Below are positions 1 through 5,182 of a DNA stretch of 6,358 bases, one piece after another. Numbering within the stretch: the first letter of the stretch is position 1; the number at the start of each line of letters is the position of its first letter. The notes under the pieces are model-generated. The model saw only the letters and a program-made list of their open reading frames with translations, did not search any database and had not been told where the DNA came from. Origin of the DNA: Ilumatobacter sp. (GTDB taxonomy: Bacteria > Actinomycetota > Acidimicrobiia > Acidimicrobiales > Ilumatobacteraceae); assembly GCA_029263275.1 (NCBI GenBank), contig JAJCXU010000624.1, forward strand, positions 1 to 6,358. The letters run 5' to 3'. The translations under genes and the position numbers were made by a program.

Positions 1-225
1 ACAGGCAATGACCCCTCGATCCAGTTCGGCCGGATCGAGGTGCGCCATCTTGTTGTAGGCACCACGGATCTTGAACGAGAAGACCTCTTGCATGTCGTCG
101 CGCTTCAGCAGCACGTCGTTGTCGAGACGACGCGACAAGGCGGGTGCGTGGTCAAGCGGAGTCTCAACCGCCACGTCATAGACCTGAGCGTTCAGGATCA
201 TGCGGAGGTCGTCGGGTTCACTCAT
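1..225 (-). CDS. ilvA: Threonine ammonia-lyase (threonine dehydratase), N-terminal part, cut by window edge
   Basis: Only the first 75 codons are present; the 3' part lies beyond the left edge. Members of this PLP-dependent family deaminate L-threonine to 2-oxobutanoate, the first step towards isoleucine, in the cytosol. The translation has the typical IlvA opening: a 'VYDVAVETPL' segment at residues 16-25, 'SRRLDNDVLLKRDD' at 31-44, and 'FSFKIRGAYNKM' at 49-60. Lys52 in 'SFKIRGAY' is the expected Schiff-base lysine. The ATG at 225 is the only start that keeps the whole conserved N-terminus; a GGAG lies only one base upstream of it, so the ribosome site is poor. An alternative ATG at codon 9 has no visible site. 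The gene is separated from the upstream operon by a long gap and is probably an unrelated housekeeping gene. Catabolic threonine dehydratase or another fold-type II PLP enzyme is less likely. The C-terminal ACT-like regulatory domain, which would confirm the biosynthetic type, cannot be seen. Confidence 0.86.
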   Translation of the reverse strand, partial: MSEPDDLRMILNAQVYDVAVETPLDHAPALSRRLDNDVLLKRDDMQEVFSFKIRGAYNKMAHLDPAELDRGVIAC

Positions 226-443
226 GCTCCGCCAGTCTGGCCGTTCGGCTGACCCTGCCCGCGCCACGCTTGATGCATCGTCACTCTTGAGGCGCGGTGG
301 GTGTCGCTCCCGTTCGACTTCGACACGCTCCGCGTCGATCGACGGTGAAGCTCCTCGAGAACCGTCACGGCTCAGTCAGCTTTGGGGCCACCATCCCGAC
401 GCCCGGTGATCGACGATCTGAGCGCCGAGGCACGCCGAAGACG

Positions 444-582
444 TGCCGATACGAGCGGACTGGGGCTGATCGTCGTGTCCGAGACTGTGCGTGCCCCAAC
501 CGGCACTTCGGGGACAGTCTTCCGGCAGGAAGGGCGCACGTTATGGAGCGCCCGCTCGTGATCAGATTGCCGGATACGAGCG
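444..582. repeat. Imperfect direct repeat of a 14/15-base unit
   Basis: TGCCGATACGAGCG at 444-457 recurs as TGCCGGATACGAGCG at 568-582, with one extra G. The copies are about 120 bases apart in non-coding sequence upstream of ilvA. They could be operator-like half sites or chance similarity in GC-rich DNA. Confidence 0.3.
553..582. repeat. Inverted repeat with 7-base arms
   Basis: CGCTCGT at 553-559 is the exact reverse complement of ACGAGCG at 576-582, with a 16-base spacer. The right arm is part of the direct repeat described at 444-582, and an extra ACGAGCG sits at 451-457. Overlapping the left arm is a smaller palindrome, GAGCGCCCGCTC, at 546-557. This could be a regulator-binding site or a weak hairpin. 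Function is unknown and chance is possible. Confidence 0.28.
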
Positions 583-661
583 ATCTCAGCTCGTTCGACG
601 CAAAGGCGTTTTGATCGGCCTGGACGGGCATCGGCGCGACCGCAATGAGCGATTCACGTCC

Positions 662-967
662 TCAGCTCGGAAAGGTCGGTTTGGGCCATATATCGGCAAA
701 GACGGGCCTTAAGAATCCGCGGTCAATCAACACGACGCACTTGTACGAGAGCCGCCGACGTCGAGGAGCCCCAGCGACTTGGCGCCAGATCCCGTCGCCA
801 CCGCCGTGACTATGGTTAGGTAGGACGGTCATCTCCGGTCCGAGCTGAGATGCACGTCGCCAGGCCCGGACGATCGTTTGATCGGTGTAGGCCGCGACGT
901 CGACGAGTGGTTCGCGGGCGTCGAGCAGCGCTTGAGCTCGACGTTCAGCTGGCCGCTGCCCAGAGAC
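662..967 (-). pseudogene. Orphan open frame without a start codon, possible gene remnant
   Basis: Between a TGA at 970-968 and a TGA at 664-662 there is an uninterrupted 101-codon frame on the minus strand. It has no plausible start at its 5' end; the first ATG is codon 46 (830-832), which has a GGAG directly abutting it rather than at a useful distance. The first half reads like a real helical protein, with 'RRAQALLDAREPLVDVAAY' at about residues 9-27 followed by 'TIVRAWRRASQLG' at 31-43, which could suggest a helix-turn-helix. The second half is less protein-like. I do not recognise a family. It may be a decayed fragment of a gene on the same strand as its neighbours, or chance. Confidence 0.2.
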
Positions 968-1033
968 TCAGGTGGTATCGCTTTCTGCCTCGTCGCTCCC
1001 GACTCCCAAATCACGAAACCCCTCAGGCAAGGC

Positions 1034-1048
1034 CCCGCTCAGAGCGGG
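1034..1048 (-). terminator. Possible hairpin at the end of the operon
   Basis: CCCGCT (1034-1039) and AGCGGG (1043-1048) form a 6-base-pair GC-rich stem with a 3-base loop, overlapping the stop codon of the creatininase-like gene. No clear T-tract follows on the minus strand (only TTT some 16 bases on), so intrinsic termination is uncertain. Position at the end of the operon is the main argument. Confidence 0.22.
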
Positions 1049-1746
1049 TCGTCAAACGCTCTTTGTGGGTTGGCCGTGATCTGGTTGACGATCCAGTCGA
1101 CGAGGGATCGGGTGAGTTCTGCTGCACCTTCGTCTGTCATGTTTCGCGGGTCGGGTCCGCCGACGCCGTAGAGCGGATCGGAGTGATCGTTGCGGTCTGA
1201 CGCGGTCGTGGTCGCCTCGGGAATTCGGTCGAGGTGTACGTGGGCCTTGTCGAGGCCAGCCATGAGAGAAGTTTCGAAGAGTCCGGCGTGGTCGCCTTCG
1301 ATGGACAATTCGGTTCCGGGTGAGATCGGGGAGTAGGCGTCGACGCGAAGCCCGTGGGATGTTTGGGCGCGGGCGACGTCGGCGATCAGGTCGAGTTGTT
1401 CGTCGGGGAAGTGTCCGGTGAAGAGCACGATGTGCTTGAGTCCGAAGTCCGCGAGCCGTTGGACGGTGGTTCGAAGGAGCGGGCCGAGAGTCGCGACGTC
1501 GGTCATGATTGTCCATGGGAACTGGCCGTGGCCGCCGCCGATGCCGTAGTGGAGGGGTGGGTAGACGAGCCCTCCGGTCTGTTCGGCGACGCGCCGGCAG
1601 ATGGTGTGCGCTGAGATGGCGTCGAATCCGACGGGCAGGTGGTGGCCGTGCCATTCGATTGTGCCGAGCGGGATGAAGACGAGGGACCTTTCGGCGAGGG
1701 CCTGTTCAATGTCGTCGGGCGTGAGGTGTTCGAGTTGCGTCGTCAT
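1039..1746 (-). CDS. Creatininase-family metal-dependent amidohydrolase
   Basis: A 235-residue protein, close to the usual 230-260 of creatininase-family enzymes. These are cytosolic, metal-dependent hydrolases of amide-type C-N bonds in small molecules (creatinine, formamides, cyclic amides). The N-terminal signature is clear: 'IPLGTIEWHGHHLPVGFD' at residues 25-42, giving metal ligands Glu31, His33 and Asp42. 'GIGGGHGQFP' follows at 68-77, then 'LFTGHFPDEQ' at 108-117, where His112 is the next expected ligand, and 'GDHAGLFETS' at 151-160, where Glu158 is the likely last ligand. The usual 'NGHGGN' is replaced by 'TGHFPDEQ', so this is a divergent subgroup. The ATG at 1746 overlaps the upstream stop codon as ATGA, which fixes the start; the in-frame extension back to 2004 is only an arginine-rich shadow. 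It is the last gene of the six-gene operon. Family assignment is firm; the substrate is unknown. Confidence 0.88.
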   Translation of the reverse strand: MTTQLEHLTPDDIEQALAERSLVFIPLGTIEWHGHHLPVGFDAISAHTICRRVAEQTGGLVYPPLHYGIGGGHGQFPWTIMTDVATLGPLLRTTVQRLADFGLKHIVLFTGHFPDEQLDLIADVARAQTSHGLRVDAYSPISPGTELSIEGDHAGLFETSLMAGLDKAHVHLDRIPEATTTASDRNDHSDPLYGVGGPDPRNMTDEGAAELTRSLVDWIVNQITANPQRAFDDPL

Positions 1747-2732
1747 ATTGGGTCCGGGGCATAAAAGTTGCGGGGCCAGGCGTGATCGCTGAGTGCTGTG
1801 GCGAGTTCGGGTGCGAATGTTGAGTCGTCGCTGTATGCGACGTTGAGGTCGATTTCGGTGGAATTGGCCATGCCGGGGATCACCGAGGTGACTGCGGGAT
1901 CCGACAGGCTGTAGCGCAGCGCTGCCTCGGCGAGGGTCGGGTAGAAGGGAGCGACGAGTTCTTTGAGTTGCTCGACGCGCCTGAGCGTTTCGTCGAAGCG
2001 CCATCCACGGAAGTAGTCGTGGCGGATCGTGCCGGGTTCGAACTGTTGGTACGTCTCGGGGTTCCAGTTCCCGATGAGTGATCCGGAGTCGAATGGGACG
2101 CGGGCGATGAACGCCGTGCCCGTGGTTTCGCCGACGCGGAACAGTTTCTCTGCTGGGCGTTGGTCGAACAGGTTGAAGACGACTTGCTGGCTTGCGACGT
2201 GTCCTTGTTGGGCGAGGTCGATTCCGTCTTCGGGTCGGTGATCGCGCATGGAGACCCCGATCTGGTCGATTTTGCCGGCTGCCTGAAGGGAGTGGAGTTC
2301 CTCGAGCCAGGCGCGCGAGGTAGTTCCGCTGGGGACCCAGCAGTGCAGTTGGAACAGGTCGATTCGTTCGAGTCCGAGTTGGTCAAGAGCGCGGTCGACT
2401 TCGTTGGTGAGGTAACCGGCGGGGTAGAGCTGGTTGATGTCGGGATCGTGATCGTCGGTTGAGGGCCATGTGATTGGTTCGGCCTTGGTGGCGACGTAGA
2501 CGGTATGGTTCCCGGCGTCTTGTTGGAGCGCGGTGCGGATCTGGTGGTGCGAGCGCCCGGCGCCGTACATCAGTGCGGCATCGATGAAGTTGACGCCGCG
2601 TTCGATGGCGTACAGCAGCGTTCGTACGGCGTCGTTGTTGTCGATGGGGGAGTACATGCCGCTGAGCGGCATCATGCCGATGCCGATCTCGCTAACCTCC
2701 CAGTCGGTGTTGGCGAACCGTCGGTACCTCAC
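1743..2732 (-). CDS. Aldo/keto reductase
   Basis: A 329-residue NAD(P)-dependent oxidoreductase with a TIM-barrel fold, of the expected family length. The full catalytic tetrad is visible: Asp51 and Tyr56 in 'NFIDAALMYGAGRS', Lys83 in 'VYVATKAEP', and His130 in 'DLFQLHCWVP'. The N-terminus 'RYRRFANTDWEVSEIGIG' (2-19) and 'LQAAGKIDQIGVSM' are typical of the family. Such enzymes interconvert aldehydes or ketones with alcohols, and some oxidise sugars to lactones. I chose the GTG at 2732 because it overlaps the stop of the upstream gene as GTGA, the same arrangement seen one gene upstream, with GGGG about ten bases before it. An ATG at 2747 would add five residues but lacks a ribosome site. The 3' end overlaps the creatininase-like gene by four bases. 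Direction of reaction and substrate cannot be read from the sequence. Confidence 0.9.
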   Translation of the reverse strand: MRYRRFANTDWEVSEIGIGMMPLSGMYSPIDNNDAVRTLLYAIERGVNFIDAALMYGAGRSHHQIRTALQQDAGNHTVYVATKAEPITWPSTDDHDPDINQLYPAGYLTNEVDRALDQLGLERIDLFQLHCWVPSGTTSRAWLEELHSLQAAGKIDQIGVSMRDHRPEDGIDLAQQGHVASQQVVFNLFDQRPAEKLFRVGETTGTAFIARVPFDSGSLIGNWNPETYQQFEPGTIRHDYFRGWRFDETLRRVEQLKELVAPFYPTLAEAALRYSLSDPAVTSVIPGMANSTEIDLNVAYSDDSTFAPELATALSDHAWPRNFYAPDPI

Positions 2733-3631
2733 GGGTCGATGCCCCATTGTTGGCGTGCCACGTCGAGTGGGATGGGCGGTGAGTCGTGCTGGATGTGGCC
2801 GCAGGGCTCGGGTCCCATCCATCGTTCGTCGGTGGGGTCCGACGCCGGCTGGTAGCGCACGTCGCAGCTCAAGCGAAGCTCGTTGGTGATATTGGTGGTC
2901 GAGGCGTGCATCGTGTTCATTCCGAAGGTGATGACGTCGCCGGTTGCGAAGCTGGCCGTGCTCCAGCGTCCGCCAAATTCTTGGGTCACCGATGGTGGGT
3001 CGCTGCTTAGCCATCCGGGGGTGTTGTCTCGGTCGACGTCGGAGCGTCCGTAGGTGTCGCGCAGCAGTCGGTAGCTGTTGAGGTTGTGGGCACCAACACA
3101 GATCGCGAGCGACCCGTGGCGGGGGCTCACGTCGCCGAGCGGGATCCAGGTCGTCATGAGCTGGCTCGACCCTCGACCCATGTAGACCGAATCGAAGTGT
3201 GCGCCGGTGGCACGCCCGGTCGGGACGGCGCGGAGCCATTTGTAGTCGAACGCGAGGGCCGGCTCGTCGAACAAGAACGAGAAGAACTGTGCCAGGGCGT
3301 CAGCTTCGAGGACTGTGCCGACCGCGGGGTCGTGGGTGATCTCGCGTCGTCCGCCGAGACGGGGCGGATTGGCGCCGTCAATGAGGGCGAGTGCGCCGGC
3401 GGGGTAGGCGTGTTCGACGACGTGGTGATCGACGAGGTATTCGGCGATTCTCTCGCGTGCGGTTTGGACGGCGTGTGGATCGAGAAGACCGCGGATGAGT
3501 AGGTAGCCGTCGGTGGCGAGCTGGTCGAGCAGGGCCTCACGATTGCTGAGGATCTGGTTGCAGTCGCGCAGTGCGCCGAGGGTTGGGCCGGGCCAGATGA
3601 ATCGCTGGGTTCCGAATTGCACGTCGCTCAC
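2729..3631 (-). CDS. Phytanoyl-CoA dioxygenase (PhyH) family Fe(II)/2-oxoglutarate oxygenase
   Basis: A 300-residue soluble protein of the PhyH family, which hydroxylates or otherwise oxidises small molecules using Fe(II), O2 and 2-oxoglutarate. The facial triad is intact: His145 and Asp147 in 'ATGAHFDSVYMGRG' and the distal His242 in 'FGMNTMHASTTN'. Arg253 in 'NELRLSCDVRYQP' is placed to bind 2-oxoglutarate. The N-terminal 'DQLATDGYLLIRGLLDPHAV' (36-55) is the typical PhyH opening. The start is a GTG at 3631 that overlaps the stop of the ferredoxin-reductase gene as GTGA; no strong ribosome site is seen, consistent with translational coupling. Unlike the upstream membrane oxygenase it does not need the ferredoxin chain, so the operon carries two mechanistically different oxygenases. 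Relatives act on CoA esters, ectoine, phosphonates, halogenated amino acids and natural products, so the substrate is open. Confidence 0.87.
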   Translation of the reverse strand: MSDVQFGTQRFIWPGPTLGALRDCNQILSNREALLDQLATDGYLLIRGLLDPHAVQTARERIAEYLVDHHVVEHAYPAGALALIDGANPPRLGGRREITHDPAVGTVLEADALAQFFSFLFDEPALAFDYKWLRAVPTGRATGAHFDSVYMGRGSSQLMTTWIPLGDVSPRHGSLAICVGAHNLNSYRLLRDTYGRSDVDRDNTPGWLSSDPPSVTQEFGGRWSTASFATGDVITFGMNTMHASTTNITNELRLSCDVRYQPASDPTDERWMGPEPCGHIQHDSPPIPLDVARQQWGIDP

Positions 3632-4860
3632 GTTGTGGCCGTCTTTCGAATTGCTCTGAGTGAGACCGTTGGATCCGCGAGTGCGGCGGGGTCGACGATG
3701 CAGCGGTCTTCGATCAGCATTTGTGCGGCTCGAATCGTCTTAGCTGCCGAGCTGCCGGTGCCGAGCCCGCTCGCCGCGACCAGTACTCCGTCGACGTCAA
3801 GCGAGAACACGAACGTGGCGCTATCGTGAGTGTGTCGCTCGACGTCGGTGGCTCCGGCCGATGGGGTGCCTACGACCTGCACTGAGAAGTCGTATTGGTC
3901 GGACCAGAACCACGGGACCGTCACGTAGGAAATGTGCGAGCCGGCGAGGTTCTGGGCGGCGACGTTGGCTTGGTCGTGGGCGTTGCGCCACGCTTCGAGT
4001 CGCACGTGTGAGCCTGCAGCTGGGAACGAACAGCAGTCACCTGCCGAGAGGATCAACGGATCGGATGAACGCAGCTGGTCGTCGACGACGATGCCATTGG
4101 CGACGAGGAGTCCGGCATCGGTCGCAAGCTCGCAGTTGGGGATCGATCCGATAGCGGCGATGACTCGGTCGCACTCGATGGCGGTTCCGTTGCTGAGCGT
4201 CACGATGTATTGATCGTTGTGGCGGCCGATTCGGTGTGCTTGGGTACCGAGGACGAAGCTGACGCCGGAACGTTCGTGGCGGTGGCGGATCAGTGATGCC
4301 ATGGCTGGCGGGGCAACCCGCGACAGCACCTCGTCGGCGGCTTCGACAACGATGACGTCGGTGCCGTGTACCCATGCTTGTGCTGCGATCTCGAGTCCAA
4401 TCAGGCCGGCACCGATCACGCACAGCCGTGGTGTGCGCACCGCTTCGAGCACGCGTTCGATGTCGGTGATCTGGCGCAGAGTGATGGCATGGTCGCCGCC
4501 TGCGATGGGGAGCGGTCGCGCTCGTGAGCCGGTTGCGATCAGCAGCTGACCGTATGGCAGTGTCGAGTCGTTGTCGAGGGAGACCACCTGGCTGGTCCGG
4601 TCAATGCCGACGGCTCGTCGACCTTGCAGGAAGTCAATCCGGCGATCGTGTAGTTCGCTGGCAGTGGTGATGGTTGCGACCGGTGAGTCAGGGGAGCTCA
4701 ATCGCTGTTTGGATAGTGGCGGGCGCTCGTAGGGTGCGGTGTTCTCTTCGCCGATCAGCGTGAGGGGGCCGTCCCATCCGAGTTGGCGTATGGTGAGCGC
4801 GGTGCGCGTGCCGGATTCTCCGGCGCCGATGATGACGATCGGCTCAGCGGAGTTCAGCAT
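3628..4860 (-). CDS. FAD-dependent NAD(P)H:ferredoxin reductase (MocF-like)
   Basis: A 410-residue flavoprotein of the oxygenase-coupled ferredoxin-reductase group (BphA4, putidaredoxin reductase, MocF). It would move electrons from NAD(P)H to the neighbouring Rieske ferredoxin. In order: FAD Rossmann motif G12-x-G-x-x-G17 ('IIGAGESG'), 'YERPPLSK' at 44-51 with the conserved lysine Lys51, 'LIATGSRARPLP' at 107-118, the NAD-binding motif G150-x-G-x-x-G155 with Glu173 at the end of the second strand (favours NADH over NADPH), 'IGSIPNCELATDAGL' at 237-251, and Asp275 in 'SAGDCC' for the second FAD contact. The C-terminal 'VPWFWSDQYDFSVQVVG' is highly characteristic of this group. The ATG at 4860 lies within the end of the ferredoxin gene (17-base overlap) and is the only start that keeps the FAD motif. 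The 3' end overlaps the PhyH gene by four bases. Confidence 0.93.
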   Translation of the reverse strand: MLNSAEPIVIIGAGESGTRTALTIRQLGWDGPLTLIGEENTAPYERPPLSKQRLSSPDSPVATITTASELHDRRIDFLQGRRAVGIDRTSQVVSLDNDSTLPYGQLLIATGSRARPLPIAGGDHAITLRQITDIERVLEAVRTPRLCVIGAGLIGLEIAAQAWVHGTDVIVVEAADEVLSRVAPPAMASLIRHRHERSGVSFVLGTQAHRIGRHNDQYIVTLSNGTAIECDRVIAAIGSIPNCELATDAGLLVANGIVVDDQLRSSDPLILSAGDCCSFPAAGSHVRLEAWRNAHDQANVAAQNLAGSHISYVTVPWFWSDQYDFSVQVVGTPSAGATDVERHTHDSATFVFSLDVDGVLVAASGLGTGSSAAKTIRAAQMLIEDRCIVDPAALADPTVSLRAIRKTATT

Positions 4861-5182
4861 CGTCGTCGGGGATGTTGATGTAGACGGCGTCGCCTTCGAT
4901 CTTGACCGGGTAGGTCTGGAGGTTCACGCACACCGGCGATGCCGCAGCGGCGCCGCTCGTATAGTCGAATCGACCGTTGTGTTTCGGGCATTCGATGATG
5001 TTGTCCATCACGAATCCGTCGGCGAGGTGGACTTGTTCGTGGGTGCACAGCCCCTCGGTGGCGTAGAAGTCGTCGTCGAGTGATCGATAGATGGCGTAGG
5101 TCGATTCGGCGTGATCGAATCGGATGACGTCTTCCTGGTCGACGTCGGACGTCTCGCAGACCCGGACCCAGTTGTCAGCCAT
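4844..5182 (-). CDS. Rieske [2Fe-2S] ferredoxin (MocE-like)
   Basis: A 112-residue soluble ferredoxin of the type that feeds electrons to oxygenases. The Rieske cluster ligands are all present: Cys46-Thr-His48 ('GLCTHEQVHL') and Cys65-Pro-Lys-His68 ('ECPKHNGRFDY'), with 16 residues between the pairs. Length matches BphA3/MocE-type ferredoxins, and there is no signal peptide or membrane segment. It sits directly between the membrane oxygenase and the flavin reductase, so it is the expected middle carrier of a three-component system. The ATG at 5182 overlaps the end of the oxygenase gene by eight bases and has a good ribosome site (AAGGAA, nine bases upstream), stronger than the others in the operon. 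Acidic residues are plentiful, as expected for a carrier that docks to two partners. Confidence 0.94.
   Translation of the reverse strand: MADNWVRVCETSDVDQEDVIRFDHAESTYAIYRSLDDDFYATEGLCTHEQVHLADGFVMDNIIECPKHNGRFDYTSGAAAASPVCVNLQTYPVKIEGDAVYINIPDDDAELR

Larger units (their letters stand above)
226..1038. other. Long intergenic region without a recognisable gene
   Basis: About 813 bases separate the end of the creatininase-like gene from the start of ilvA. I read all six frames. The short open frames have no family signature, poor start contexts and arginine/serine-rich translations typical of shadow frames in GC-rich DNA. I found no tRNA, rRNA, CRISPR or insertion-sequence ends. What it does hold is listed separately: an orphan open frame on the minus strand (662-967), an imperfect direct repeat (444-457 and 568-582), an inverted repeat (553-582) and a hairpin at its right border. 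The ilvA promoter must lie in here, but no convincing -35/-10 pair stands out. Decayed genes are a reasonable explanation for the gap. Confidence 0.6.

Noticed and set aside
406..561. Plus-strand 51-codon frame from a GTG
   Set aside because: The translation is moderately protein-like but short, has no ribosome site and no recognisable motif; not enough to call a gene.
491..712. Plus-strand 73-codon frame ending in 'GRFGPYIGKDGP', resembling topoisomerase I C-terminal repeats
   Set aside because: Only a handful of residues match, the rest shows no topoisomerase features, and the start context is poor. I consider it chance.
680..730. TTGACC (minus strand, 721-726) followed by a GATATA further on, as a promoter for ilvA
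   Set aside because: The spacing between the boxes is about 26 bases, too long for a standard promoter, and it lies more than 450 bases from the ilvA start.
1747..2004. N-terminal extension of the creatininase-like gene
   Set aside because: The extra residues are arginine/proline-rich shadow of the aldo/keto reductase gene; the ATG at 1746 matches the family start and the ATGA coupling.
2748..3239. N-terminal extension of the aldo/keto reductase gene
   Set aside because: It overlaps the PhyH gene completely and reads as an arginine-rich shadow; the barrel's normal N-terminus begins at the GTG at 2732.
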